From: Shewanella yunxiaonensis
GTDB lineage: Bacteria > Pseudomonadota > Gammaproteobacteria > Enterobacterales > Shewanellaceae
Length of the DNA stretch: 64,000 nucleotides
NCBI RefSeq assembly: GCF_018223345.1
Contig: NZ_CP073587.1
Location: 1,895,001 to 1,959,000, forward strand
Direction of reading: 5' to 3'
A program made the position numbers and the translations under genes. This document shows positions 9,060 to 18,244 of the stretch, one piece after another. How positions within the stretch are numbered: position 1 is the first letter of the stretch; every line of letters begins with the position of its first letter. A model generated the notes under the pieces. It ran no database searches. It was not told the DNA's origin and was given only the letters and a program-made list of their open reading frames with translations.

Positions 9060-9875
9060 TTAACTCGCCACTTTAAGAGCTCGATACTCTCTAGGTGACA
9101 TCATTTTCAATCCACTGTGTGGGTGGTAATTGTTGTAATCGTCAAACCATTCAGCGAGCTTTGCAAGCACCGTGGCTGCGTCTGGACGGTCGTTCAGGTA
9201 TACATAATCTCGTTTAAACGTCTTCACGAAAGCTTCTGCCATGCCATTGCTTTGCGGGCTTCTAACTGGCGTCGTGCACACCTTAAAACCGAGTGACTTG
9301 GCGAACTGCCGTGTTTCTTCGGCGATATAACAACTGCCATTATCGGTTAACCATTCGACGGTATGTGGCAACTCTCGGACATCTCCGAAGCGCTGTTCCA
9401 TGCTTTCAACCAAAATGTCTTGAACCATGTCAGCGCGGATACCCGTCGTTGTGGCTACATAACTCATAATTTCACGATCACAGCAATCTAAGCTAAATGC
9501 CACGCGCACTTTTTCTTTGTTCCAGCACGTTATTTCAAAGCCATCTGAGCACCAGCGAGTGTTTGGGTGCAACGTAATAACCTGACCGTCATGAGCGCGG
9601 TGCTCACTTACACGACCGGTATGTTTGCGTAACAGCAAGTTGTTTTGTTGCATCAGGCGATAGACGCGTTTTGGATTCACTCGCGTAATTACATGCTGCT
9701 CTGCTTTCAACTGGCGATTTAAATGCGCAGTAATCCGGCGATAGCCGTTGCTTTCACGCTCCTCGCAGATGTCGATTATTAACGGCAATAACAGCGCATC
9801 ATCAGCCTTGTTGTAGCGTACTGAGCGGCCTTCTCGGCGCACGGACAAACGTTGGTATAAGTTCGAACGCGACAC
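9060..9875 (-). CDS. IS3-family transposase OrfB (DDE integrase core)
   Basis: The catalytic part of the transposase, 271 residues from its own possible start. D111, D178 and E214 form a DD(35)E triad within contexts RWCSDGFE, WLTDNGSCY and NGMAEAFVK, typical of the IS2 group (rve domain). The frame is open further upstream and joins orfA by -1 frameshifting at the A AAA AAG motif (9944-9950), continuing V-D-I-A-H-A-I. The product is probably made mainly as an OrfAB fusion. No defect is seen. Confidence 0.94.
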   Translation of the reverse strand: MSRSNLYQRLSVRREGRSVRYNKADDALLLPLIIDICEERESNGYRRITAHLNRQLKAEQHVITRVNPKRVYRLMQQNNLLLRKHTGRVSEHRAHDGQVITLHPNTRWCSDGFEITCWNKEKVRVAFSLDCCDREIMSYVATTTGIRADMVQDILVESMEQRFGDVRELPHTVEWLTDNGSCYIAEETRQFAKSLGFKVCTTPVRSPQSNGMAEAFVKTFKRDYVYLNDRPDAATVLAKLAEWFDDYNNYHPHSGLKMMSPREYRALKVAS

Positions 9876-9889
9876 GCCAAGAGCCGCAG

Positions 9890-10282
9890 CTACTCGGAGG
9901 ACAGGGAATCGTCCGGTGGTAGCAATGGCATGCGCGATATCAACTTTTTTGACTGGGCTATCTCCAGCGCCTCTTTTAGAATTTCGGTTTCCATCGTTTT
10001 ACGGCCGAGCAACTGCTCAAGCTGTTTCACTTTCTTTTGAAGCGCCTTATGGTCTGCAGCACTGACGACTTCGTCACCAGACTGGATAGCAGACATACCA
10101 CCATCTTGCATGAGCTTTTTCCACTTAAACAATAGACTCGGGGTTATGCCGTTTTGCCTGGCAACCAGCGAAACCGAATAGCCCGGCTGCATAGTCATGG
10201 CAACGAACTTTGCTTTTTCTTGCGGAGTATAACGACGGCGACGTTGTTCGCCAGTAATAATTTCAATACGTTCCATAGACAC
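9890..10282 (-). CDS. IS3-family transposase OrfA (helix-turn-helix)
   Basis: A 130-residue DNA-binding partner with an N-terminal helix-turn-helix (YTPQEKAKFV...GYSVSLVARQNGITPSLLFKWKK) and a leucine-zipper-like coiled coil (residues about 75-112, KALQKKVKQLEQLLGRKTME) for multimerisation. It closely resembles IS2 OrfA. Near its end the codons TCA AAA AAG contain the slippery heptamer A AAA AAG that shifts ribosomes into orfB. Confidence 0.93.
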   Translation of the reverse strand: MSMERIEIITGEQRRRRYTPQEKAKFVAMTMQPGYSVSLVARQNGITPSLLFKWKKLMQDGGMSAIQSGDEVVSAADHKALQKKVKQLEQLLGRKTMETEILKEALEIAQSKKLISRMPLLPPDDSLSSE

Positions 10283-10349
10283 TCCTTAAAGATAGGTCTA
10301 AGCCTATCGCTTAACTAATGAGTGTCCGTTTTAATTGGGGGCTATTACA

Positions 10350-10354
10350 TTTAG
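10350..10354. repeat. Target site duplication, right copy (TTTAG)
   Basis: This TTTAG directly flanks the right inverted repeat and matches 9027-9031. Confidence 0.85.
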
Positions 10355-10434
10355 CAATTTCAGTTGTGCTATATGAAAATGGCGATTATCTCCTTGAATA
10401 ACTAAAATCACTACATCATCAAGGAGGTAACGAG

Positions 10435-10647
10435 ATGCAAGAATTCTACTTTGTTCACACCAAGACTGATGCACAGGGTGATTATGAAGTGCATACAGAA
10501 AATTGTAATAAGTTGCCTACAGAAGAAAATCGAGAATATCTCGGGACTTTTGATAACTGTGCCGATGCCGTCAGAGAAGCTAAGCATCTGGGTTATGCAG
10601 CTGCCAATGGATGCTATTTTTGCTGTACGTCATGCCATACGAGTTAA
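10435..10647 (+). CDS. Small cysteine-rich conserved protein of unknown function
   Basis: A 70-residue protein with a strong AAGGAGGT ribosome-binding site 7-8 nt upstream of the ATG, so it is very likely translated. Visible features are a GDYEVHTENC core, a mid-region FDNCADAV, and a C-terminal cluster NGCYFCCTSCHTS with five Cys/His, which could bind metal or form disulfides. There is no signal peptide or membrane segment. The composition looks like a small conserved Shewanella/Vibrio family, but I cannot name a function. The gene is monocistronic, with its promoter close to the right end of the IS. Confidence 0.8.
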   Translation: MQEFYFVHTKTDAQGDYEVHTENCNKLPTEENREYLGTFDNCADAVREAKHLGYAAANGCYFCCTSCHTS

Positions 10648-10654
10648 ATGCTAG

Positions 10655-10985
10655 TAAAACTAAGCACGTTATAAAAATTGAATTCATGGTTACAAAGACG
10701 CATCAATTCACGCGATGTTATAAACCTCGGCGAGCTAATGATTTACGGCCAGTGTTCAGCGAGAGCTGTCCCAAAGCCGAGCCGCTGGTGACTGATTAGG
10801 ACAATGACACGGCCAGAACCCCAAGCGCGCAAATAGCGTCACCCATAATTGCGCACAATGTATATTATGTTAAATTAGCTACAGATGGAATTTAATGAGT
10901 GTTATCTCGCTATGGTGATTTTTGCCTTTGTGATTGATACCCTACCGAATAGTGATTCAAGCGATAGAAACAGAATTCACAAAAG
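10655..10985. other. Intergenic region without recognised gene
   Basis: Short open stretches here lack ribosome-binding sites and family features. No tRNA, repeat or clear operator is seen apart from the tRNA-Ser terminator at its right end. Confidence 0.4.
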
Positions 10986-10987
10986 AA

Positions 10988-11013
10988 AAAGCCCGCTGAT
11001 TTCAGCGGGCTTT
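10988..11013 (-). terminator. Terminator of tRNA-Ser(UGA)
   Basis: AAAGCCCGCTGA pairs with TCAGCGGGCTTT. On the minus strand the stem is followed by TTTTTCTTTT. It lies 8 nt after the tRNA 3' end. Confidence 0.85.
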
Positions 11014-11020
11014 CGGAATA

Positions 11021-11110
11021 TGGCGGAGGAGCAGGGATTTGAACCCTGGGTGGGCGCGAACCCACGCCGGTTTTCAAGACCGGTGCATTCAACCACTCTG
11101 CCACCCCTCC
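11021..11110 (-). tRNA. tRNA-Ser (anticodon UGA)
   Basis: On the minus strand the 90-nt gene begins GGAGGGGTGGC and ends CTCCTCCGCCA with an encoded CCA. It has the class II long variable arm (GCGTGGGTTCGCGCCCACC) and an anticodon stem-loop CCGGTCTTGAAAACCGG, giving anticodon TGA for UCN serine codons. The T arm GGGTTCAAATCCC is canonical. Confidence 0.97.
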
Positions 11111-11306
11111 GAACGGCAGGAATAATAGCGTTTGGATAGGGTTGCTGTAAATATCCTTATGCATTTTTCTGTTTCGTTTGCTTATTCGCTGCACAAGCTG
11201 CTTTATTTGCAGCCAATAACTATGAAATTTTGTCTTTAAGCTTGTACATGCCAATGATAATCTTTACCTTGATTGGGTATCAAATAGACTCAAAGGAAAG
11301 GTCTTT

Positions 11307-12209
11307 ATGCTCTCAGAACAATCGCTGGAATTGATCGATCTGGTAGCGCAGTTAGGCAGCTTTACTGCGGCCGCGACCCATCTAAACAAAGTGCCATCCG
11401 CTGTTAGTTATGCTATCAAACAAATTGAAGACGAAATTGGTGTTGTCCTTTTTGAACGGCACCACCGCAGCGTATCTTTAACGCCCGCGGGTGTCCATTT
11501 TGTCGAGGAATCGCGTGAGTTACTGAAATCGATATTCCGTCTGAAACGCAGGACTTTGCAAGCAGCCAACGGGTGGCAACCTTCATTAGCTATAGCACTT
11601 GATTGTGTTGTCAGAGCGGACCGAGTGGCCTACCTCATCCGAGATTTCTATCAACGATTTGATGACGTGGAGCTCAAGATAAGAAAAGAAAATTTTAACG
11701 GCGTTTGGGAGGCTTTGGTAAATGGACGATGCGATGTTGCCATTGGCGCTACATCAACCATACCTGTCGGCGGGCCTTTTTTATCAAAGTCTATGGGTAA
11801 AGTTGTATGGAGTCTGGTGATGTCACCAGCACATCCATTAGCGCACATTTCGGAACCGATAACTGATCAGGCACTTCTGCCCTATCCTGCTGTTTGTTTA
11901 AGTGACACCAGTTGGCAATTTGTTCCACGGAGCTTTGCGGCTGCGCCTAATCAACGTCAAATCCAGGTGCCAGATTGGGTTCAGGCAATTAATGTGTTGC
12001 GAAGCGGACTCGGTATTGGCTGGGTCCCTCGGCATTTGGCGAAAAGTTTTATTGAATCTGGCAGCCTCATCGAAAAGGAAATGGTCTCCCCTTTGCCTGC
12101 CAGTGATTGCGCATTGTTGTGGAATTCTCGCCAACAATCCCCCGCCCAACAATGGGTACTTGAATATCTTGGTGATGGACTCCAGCTTAGAACACACTGG
12201 ATCGATTAA
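11307..12209 (+). CDS. punR: LysR-family regulator, PunR (YdhB)-like
   Basis: A 300-residue LysR-type regulator: winged HTH at residues 1-60 (SFTAAATHLNKVPSAVSYAIKQIE) and a periplasmic-binding-like effector domain. Signature stretches such as VPSAVSY, FYQRFDDVEL, FNGVWEAL and the C-terminal VLEYLGD match E. coli PunR (YdhB), the activator of the purine nucleoside transporter punC. punC is not adjacent here, so the target is uncertain. Strong AAGGAAAGG ribosome-binding site. Family certain, orthology likely. Confidence 0.85.
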   Translation: MLSEQSLELIDLVAQLGSFTAAATHLNKVPSAVSYAIKQIEDEIGVVLFERHHRSVSLTPAGVHFVEESRELLKSIFRLKRRTLQAANGWQPSLAIALDCVVRADRVAYLIRDFYQRFDDVELKIRKENFNGVWEALVNGRCDVAIGATSTIPVGGPFLSKSMGKVVWSLVMSPAHPLAHISEPITDQALLPYPAVCLSDTSWQFVPRSFAAAPNQRQIQVPDWVQAINVLRSGLGIGWVPRHLAKSFIESGSLIEKEMVSPLPASDCALLWNSRQQSPAQQWVLEYLGDGLQLRTHWID

Positions 12210-12338
12210 TATTAAGCATTGATTAATATAGCTATGTGATAAGATAGCTATCATTGGAACTTGTTAACACCTGACCGCGTCAAATGCTGTAGAAGAAAAT
12301 TTCAAGCCTCTGACGATGTTAAGCATTTGGAGATGTAT

Positions 12339-12998
12339 ATGAATCAGGAAACCCTATATTCCACAAGCACATCCGGCATTGTTGTCAATAAGATGTTGCG
12401 TAATACCTATATGTTACTGGCGATGACACTGGCATTTTCTGCTGTTTGTGCTGGTCTCGCCATGGCATTACAAATTACACCTTTGATGTCTCTCGGACTT
12501 TCGATTGGTGGTTTAATCCTGCTTTTTGTAACACTACGCAAGGCGGATTCAGCCGCCGGGCTATTATGGGTATTTGCCTTTACCGGTATGGAAGGCGCAT
12601 CTCTGGGCTACATGCTCAATCACTACGCCGGTATGACAAATGGCCCAATGTTAATTATGCAGGCGCTCGGTCTTACTGCAGCAATATTTGTGGCATTATC
12701 AGCTTATGCCTTGACCACAAAAAAAGATTTTTCTTTTATGCGTGGCTTCCTAATCGCTGGTTTGGTCGTCGTGGTACTTGCTGCGATTGTGAATATTTTC
12801 TTGGGTAGCAGCGTTGTTTTTATGGCATTGAATGCGGGTGTCGCATTATTGATGACCGGTTTTATTCTTTTTGATACCAGTCGTATCGTGAATGGCGGCG
12901 AAACTAACTACATTCGCGCAACGATTTCACTCTACCTGGACTTTCTAAATCTGTTTGTTAGCATCCTGAACCTCCTGGGTGCAGGCAAAGATGATTAA
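12339..12998 (+). CDS. yccA: Bax inhibitor-1 family protein YccA (FtsH modulator)
   Basis: A 219-residue protein with seven hydrophobic segments of the BI-1/UPF0005 family and the conserved C-terminal GGETNYIRATISLYLDFLNLF. E. coli YccA is also 219 residues; it is a substrate and inhibitor of the FtsH membrane protease. The ATG at 12339 is chosen over the upstream ATG at 12261 because it has GGAG 6-10 nt upstream and gives the family N-terminus. It sits just before the tus genes; E. coli has yccA next to tusE. Confidence 0.92.
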   Translation: MNQETLYSTSTSGIVVNKMLRNTYMLLAMTLAFSAVCAGLAMALQITPLMSLGLSIGGLILLFVTLRKADSAAGLLWVFAFTGMEGASLGYMLNHYAGMTNGPMLIMQALGLTAAIFVALSAYALTTKKDFSFMRGFLIAGLVVVVLAAIVNIFLGSSVVFMALNAGVALLMTGFILFDTSRIVNGGETNYIRATISLYLDFLNLFVSILNLLGAGKDD

Positions 12999-13028
12999 AT
13001 AGCGCTAAAACTTCTCGTTTTAGGTAAA

Positions 13029-13055
13029 ATGGCCCTGTTTATCAGGGTCATTTTT
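13029..13055 (+). terminator. Terminator of yccA, immediately upstream of tusD
   Basis: ATGGCCCTG (13029-13037) pairs with CAGGGTCAT (13043-13051) around TTTAT, followed by a T-rich tail that ends at the tusD ATG (13060). The only SD-like AGGG for tusD is inside the 3' arm. The tus promoter must therefore lie upstream, or transcription must read through. Confidence 0.75.
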
Positions 13056-13059
13056 ATTT

Positions 13060-13449
13060 ATGAGTAAATTTATTATTTTAGTGACCGGGCAGGTCTATGG
13101 TCCTGCGAGCGGTTGGCATGCCTATCAATTTACTAAAACAGCGCTTGAGACAGGGCACGATATTCATTGTGTGTTCTTTTTTCGTGATGGCGTCACACAA
13201 TCTAATGCGTTGGTCTCGCCTGCATCAGATGAAACAGATCTCGTACGCCTTTGGCAATCACTGGCTGAACAATATCAATTGTCGTTAGTGAACTGTGTAT
13301 CTGCAGCTTGGCGCCGAGGTGTGATATCACTAGAAGATGCGCAAGAAAATGGCATTAGTAATTCGAATCTTGCTGCGGGCTTTATCATGGGCGGATTAGG
13401 TGAACTGGTGGCCGGTATTGAACAATCAACACGAATGGTGCGTTTCTGA
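13060..13449 (+). CDS. tusD: Sulfurtransferase complex subunit TusD
   Basis: A 129-residue DsrE-family protein. It accepts sulfur from TusA within the TusBCD complex and passes it to TusE for 2-thiolation of the wobble uridine (mnm5s2U) of tRNAs by MnmA. The conserved N-terminus FIILVTGQVYGP and a Cys in HCVFFFRDGV...VSPASDE...VNCVSAA context are present. It overlaps tusC by one base (stop TGA/ATG). The ribosome-binding AGGG is within the preceding terminator-like hairpin. Confidence 0.95.
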   Translation: MSKFIILVTGQVYGPASGWHAYQFTKTALETGHDIHCVFFFRDGVTQSNALVSPASDETDLVRLWQSLAEQYQLSLVNCVSAAWRRGVISLEDAQENGISNSNLAAGFIMGGLGELVAGIEQSTRMVRF

Positions 13450-13805
13450 TGAAATCAATAGCAATCATCTTTCGTCAGGGGCCACACGGAAACGAAGCAG
13501 GCAGAGAAGCGCTCGATTTGGCGTTGATGGCAGCAACTTATGAACAACAAGTACATTTGGTGTTTATAGACAGCGGGGTGCTGAATCTCCTTTCCGGACA
13601 ACAACCCGAGTTGATTGGTTGTAAGGATTACATTGCCACGTTCAAAGCTTTGGATATCTATGACGTGGCCTCTGTCAGTGTCAGTGAAAGTGCCATTTTA
13701 AATTTCGGTTTAGCTAATCTGCCTCTAATATATCCCGCGGAATTAGTTGATGATGAACAGATCCGTAAACTGCTCGAACAAGTGGATGAGGTCTTGGTAT
13801 TTTGA
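13449..13805 (+). CDS. tusC: Sulfurtransferase complex subunit TusC
   Basis: A 118-residue DsrF-like subunit (KSIAIIFRQGPHGNEAGREALDLALMAATYEQ) of the TusBCD heterohexamer that relays sulfur for tRNA thiolation. Its ATG overlaps the tusD stop (ATGA), and its stop overlaps the tusB start, indicating translational coupling. Usual length 118-120. Confidence 0.95.
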   Translation: MKSIAIIFRQGPHGNEAGREALDLALMAATYEQQVHLVFIDSGVLNLLSGQQPELIGCKDYIATFKALDIYDVASVSVSESAILNFGLANLPLIYPAELVDDEQIRKLLEQVDEVLVF

Positions 13806-14086
13806 ATATATTACATCACATCACAAAGTCACCGAATGAAAGTAATGCCCTCGCCTGTGCATTACACTTTGCCAAAGACCAAGACTCGTTAGTGTTAGCC
13901 GGAAATGCCATCGAGGCAATGCTGCAACCGCAATGGATCGCAGCATTGAAAATCTGCAATGTATTTTTAATGAGACCTGATGTTGATGCGCGAGGACTGG
14001 CTAAATGTTTCGCCAATTATCAACAAATCGAATACAAGGATTTTATTGCACTGACCTTAACTCACGCCAAAGTGATATCGTGGTAA
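13802..14086 (+). CDS. tusB: Sulfurtransferase complex subunit TusB
   Basis: A 94-residue DsrH-like subunit starting N-I-L-H-H-I after a TTG start at 13802 that overlaps the tusC stop. It is the smallest part of the TusBCD complex. The family length is about 95. TTG is chosen because it is the only start giving the family's conserved LHHI N-terminus, and the overlap suggests coupling. Confidence 0.92.
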   Translation: MNILHHITKSPNESNALACALHFAKDQDSLVLAGNAIEAMLQPQWIAALKICNVFLMRPDVDARGLAKCFANYQQIEYKDFIALTLTHAKVISW

Positions 14087-14089
14087 ATA

Positions 14090-14419
14090 ATGATTGAATT
14101 TAATGGAAAGCAGATAGCGACGGACTCCCAGGGTTATCTTAAAAATATTGAAGACTGGGACCCTTCATTGGCGTCGTTAATTGCGAGCACAGAAGACATC
14201 GTGTTAACCGATGCACATTGGGAAGTGATAAATTTTGTCAGGGATTTTTATCTCGAGTATAAAACTAGCCCAGCCATCAGGGTGCTGGTAAAGGCGATTG
14301 GACAAAAACTTGGCCCAGACAAAGGAAACTCAAAGTATCTGTATAAACTGTTTCCTGTTGGCCCCGCTAAACAAGCCACTAAAATTGCTGGACTGCCAAA
14401 ACCAGCAAAATGCATTTAA
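14090..14419 (+). CDS. tusE: Sulfur relay protein TusE (DsrC family)
   Basis: A 109-residue DsrC/TusE protein: persulfide carrier that takes sulfur from TusD and delivers it to MnmA bound to tRNA. The penultimate residue, Cys108, is the conserved catalytic Cys of the family (ending KCI). Conserved blocks are [19 protein letters not shown] and [11 protein letters not shown]. It is last in tusDCBE, with 3 nt after tusB. Confidence 0.96.
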   Translation: MIEFNGKQIATDSQGYLKNIEDWDPSLASLIASTEDIVLTDAHWEVINFVRDFYLEYKTSPAIRVLVKAIGQKLGPDKGNSKYLYKLFPVGPAKQATKIAGLPKPAKCI

Positions 14420-14430
14420 CCCAAGCCAAT

Positions 14431-14458
14431 AAAAAAGGTCCATTAATGGACCTTTTTT
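14431..14458. terminator. Bidirectional terminator after tusE
   Basis: AAAAAAGGTCCAT pairs with ATGGACCTTTTTT. A/T runs on both sides let it serve tusE (+) and the small minus-strand gene ending at 14463. Confidence 0.9.
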
Positions 14459-14462
14459 ATTG

Positions 14463-14585
14463 CTATACCAAATTTTCGTAAAACAAAATGGCTGCTTTAG
14501 CTATTGTGGCCAACGCCAACACCGAAAATACGGTAACTACGGCCACATAAGTCAGCCAGCGCAAATTGCGCCCGCCATTATCCAT
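14463..14585 (-). CDS. Predicted small single-pass membrane protein downstream of serS
   Basis: A 40-codon frame reading M-D-N-G-G-R-N-L-R-W-L-T-Y and then a hydrophobic helix (VAVVTVFSVLALATIAKAAI) ending FYENLV. It starts 16 nt after the serS stop, with AAAGG about 8 nt upstream of the ATG, and is followed directly by a good terminator. The Asn/Arg-rich N-terminus followed by one membrane helix is typical of small inner-membrane proteins. No function can be assigned. It would be cotranscribed with serS. Confidence 0.6.
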   Translation of the reverse strand: MDNGGRNLRWLTYVAVVTVFSVLALATIAKAAILFYENLV

Positions 14586-14600
14586 ACATGACCTTTTGTG

Positions 14601-15902
<1,302 letters not shown>

Positions 15903-15905
15903 TTA

Positions 15906-16280
15906 TTAAACGCGTGAAAAAATTAGTTGCTGACCTAAGAATACCATCAAAAGACAGATCCCCAGATTCAGCACCACATTTAAAAATGCCTTGAGCCAAT
16001 CTCCAGCTTGCATAAGCAGCAAGGTTTCATTTGAGAAAGTTGAAAAGGTGGTCAGTGCTCCCAGAAAACCCACACCAATCAGCGCCTTTATCTCCGGACT
16101 GACATGACTCAACTGCCCCAGTGCGAAGACGACTCCCATCAAAAAAGAGCCCAGTACATTAACAGTCAGTGTACCAAAAGGAAAACTACTGCCAAATAGC
16201 TGGATCATAAATAACGAAATAAGATTGCGCAAAACTGCACCGGTCGCACCACCAAGGGCCACCCATAAAAGATTATTCAT
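15906..16280 (-). CDS. crcB: Fluoride exporter CrcB (Fluc channel)
   Basis: A 124-residue four-helix membrane protein that forms dual-topology dimeric fluoride channels. Signature stretches [10 protein letters not shown] and [15 protein letters not shown] are present. The ATG at 16280 gives the family N-terminus M-N-N-L-L-W. A much longer in-frame extension overlaps rarA coding sequence and is rejected. The true start overlaps the rarA stop by 8 bp, so the two are translationally coupled. No fluoride riboswitch is possible at this internal operon position. Confidence 0.94.
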   Translation of the reverse strand: MNNLLWVALGGATGAVLRNLISLFMIQLFGSSFPFGTLTVNVLGSFLMGVVFALGQLSHVSPEIKALIGVGFLGALTTFSTFSNETLLLMQAGDWLKAFLNVVLNLGICLLMVFLGQQLIFSRV

Positions 16281-17604
16281 AACGTTTTCGCTCGCTTTGC
16301 GAATCGAGTTGTTCGAGTTGCTTAAGTTTTTCTGCCATACGTTTTTCAAAGCCACGTTCGGTAGGGAAATAAAATTTGCTGTTTTTTAGTGGTTCTGGGA
16401 AATAATTTTCACCAGCAGCGTAAGCATTCGTTTCGTCATGGGCATAACGGTACTCTTTCCCTGCCCCCATCTCTTCAAGCAATTTTGTCGGTGCATTACG
16501 TAGATGCATAGGCACCGCTTCACCACCGGTTTCTCTTGCCAACTGCCGCGCGGCCTTAAAGGCTGTATACACTGCATTAGATTTTGGCGCTAACGCTAGG
16601 TAGACAATCGCTTGCGCTATGGCTCTTTCTCCTTCAGCAGGCCCTACACGATGAAAACATTCCCAAGCATTCAATGCTACGGTCATCGCCGTCGGGTCCG
16701 CATTGCCCACATCTTCCGAGGCGATGGCTAAAAGTCGACGACCAACATATAGGGGGTCACATCCGCCTTCCAGCATCCTGCAATACCAATACAGTGCGGC
16801 ATCAGGCGCAGAACCCCTTATCGATTTATGGACGGCGGAGATCAAGTCATAATATTGGTCGCCATTTTTGTCGAATCGCGCTAATTGCTGGCCGGAAACC
16901 TGAACGAGTAGTTCTTCTGAAAATTCCTGCCCATCTGCCAGCATATCGCTCATCAGCTCCAGCAGATTCAACGCCTTACGACCATCGCCATCAGCAACAT
17001 TTGCCAACTGTGACAACACCCGTTCAGGCATCTTTAATTGGCGTTTGCCAAGCCCTCGCTCGTTATCCTGTAGCGCTCGTTGGACTAACTCTGCGATTTC
17101 AGATTCTGCCAACTTATTGATGAGATAAACCCTTACGCGAGATAACAAGGCGTTGTTAATCTCAAACGAGGGATTTTCGGTTGTCGCCCCGACAAAAATT
17201 ACCGTACCATCCTCAATAAAAGGTAAAAAGGCATCCTGCTGACTTTTGTTGAAGCGATGTACTTCATCAACAAACAACAAGGTGCGCTGCCCACGCGATT
17301 GTGCAACATTTTGAGCATGCTCAATCGCTGCTCGTATATCCTTTACACCTGAGGACACGGCAGAAATTCTTTCGACATGCGCATTGGCATAATGTGCGAT
17401 TAATTCTGCCAGCGTTGTTTTCCCAGTACCTGGCGGCCCCCAAAACATCATAGAGTGGGCCTTACCTGCTTCAAGCGCTTTCCGTAAAGGTTGGCCTACC
17501 CCTAACAGATGTTTTTGACCGATATATTCTGCCAAATTAATTGGCCGCATTCTTGCCGCCAATGGCCGAAAATCTGGAGCAAAATCAAAGCTCAGGCTGG
17601 ACAT
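16273..17604 (-). CDS. rarA: Replication-associated recombination protein RarA (MgsA)
   Basis: A 443-residue AAA+ ATPase of the clamp-loader/RuvB group that acts at stalled replication forks. Walker A is GPPGTGKTT at residues 56-64, Walker [11 protein letters not shown] is near 110, and the sensor motif [10 protein letters not shown] follows. The C-terminal tetramerisation domain holds the family's HLRNAPTKL and YRYAHDE. It lies 3 nt after lolA and overlaps crcB, in a conserved lolA-rarA-serS order. Confidence 0.97.
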   Translation of the reverse strand: MSSLSFDFAPDFRPLAARMRPINLAEYIGQKHLLGVGQPLRKALEAGKAHSMMFWGPPGTGKTTLAELIAHYANAHVERISAVSSGVKDIRAAIEHAQNVAQSRGQRTLLFVDEVHRFNKSQQDAFLPFIEDGTVIFVGATTENPSFEINNALLSRVRVYLINKLAESEIAELVQRALQDNERGLGKRQLKMPERVLSQLANVADGDGRKALNLLELMSDMLADGQEFSEELLVQVSGQQLARFDKNGDQYYDLISAVHKSIRGSAPDAALYWYCRMLEGGCDPLYVGRRLLAIASEDVGNADPTAMTVALNAWECFHRVGPAEGERAIAQAIVYLALAPKSNAVYTAFKAARQLARETGGEAVPMHLRNAPTKLLEEMGAGKEYRYAHDETNAYAAGENYFPEPLKNSKFYFPTERGFEKRMAEKLKQLEQLDSQSERKRYE

Positions 17605-17607
17605 AAA

Positions 17608-18225
17608 TTATTGTCCGTCATGAGGACGCTGATCATCAACGGAAACACCATCTGGCGGCGTAAACGAAAACATCTCATTATCTTCTTTTGCCAAAGGTAA
17701 TTGTGCTGACAGCGCAAAATGACTCTTGTTTCCTTGGGTATCATCGAGGCTGAGACTGGCCAGCTTATTGCCGTTAAAACAGACTTGCACCTGTTGTACA
17801 CCGGTGTCTGCTGTTTTAGGGATGATATTAAAGCACTGATCCTTTTCACTGATGGTAAATTTTGACCAGGTTGATTTGTCTCGGTGTACCAGCAATGTGA
17901 TGGGCGATGCAGCGATGGCATCTTTAAGTCCCAATACACTGACCTCTTCAGCAAACGGGTTATAGATCCAGACATCTTTGCCATCCGCGACAATCAAAGA
18001 TTCGTCAGGTGCGGTCAGATGCCAATAAAAGCGATTAGGCTGCGCCAACGCAAGAGTTCCGGTACCGGACTGAATTTGCTTGCCGTTGATATCAGTCACT
18101 GTTTGCGAAAAATCAGCCCTGATTGCAGGATTTGCATCCAATTTAGCCTTTAAAGCTTGCTCTGGTGTCTGTGCATATGCCTGCATACAACTCAACAGCA
18201 ATGCAGACAGTAATAATATTTTCAT
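17608..18225 (-). CDS. lolA: Outer-membrane lipoprotein carrier protein LolA
   Basis: A 205-residue periplasmic chaperone that takes lipoproteins from LolCDE and hands them to LolB at the outer membrane. A signal peptide is visible (KILLLSALLLSCMQAYA, cleavage likely after AYA). The mature part has the Lol features FSQTV, GTLALAQPNRFYWHL and DVWIYNP. The ATG at 18225 (5 nt after GAGG) is preferred to the TTG one codon upstream. It lies between ftsK and rarA. Confidence 0.96.
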   Translation of the reverse strand: MKILLLSALLLSCMQAYAQTPEQALKAKLDANPAIRADFSQTVTDINGKQIQSGTGTLALAQPNRFYWHLTAPDESLIVADGKDVWIYNPFAEEVSVLGLKDAIAASPITLLVHRDKSTWSKFTISEKDQCFNIIPKTADTGVQQVQVCFNGNKLASLSLDDTQGNKSHFALSAQLPLAKEDNEMFSFTPPDGVSVDDQRPHDGQ

Positions 18226-18244
18226 CAATACCTCTTAAATGCGG

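Larger units (their letters stand above)
9032..10349 (-). mobile_element. Complete IS3-family (IS2 group) insertion sequence
   Basis: A 1318-bp element with imperfect terminal inverted repeats. The left end begins TGTAGTTGCCCCCA and the right end, on the other strand, begins TGTAATAGCCCCCA; both continue into AAAACGGACA. It is flanked by the 5-bp direct repeat TTTAG (9027-9031 and 10350-10354), the target duplication. It contains overlapping orfA and orfB joined by a slippery A AAA AAG heptamer. The intact reading frames, ends and target duplication indicate a recent, probably active insertion. Confidence 0.93.

Noticed and set aside
16281..16355. N-terminal extension of CrcB
   Set aside because: Lies inside rarA coding sequence and precedes the conserved MNNLLW start; translational overlap explains the layout better.
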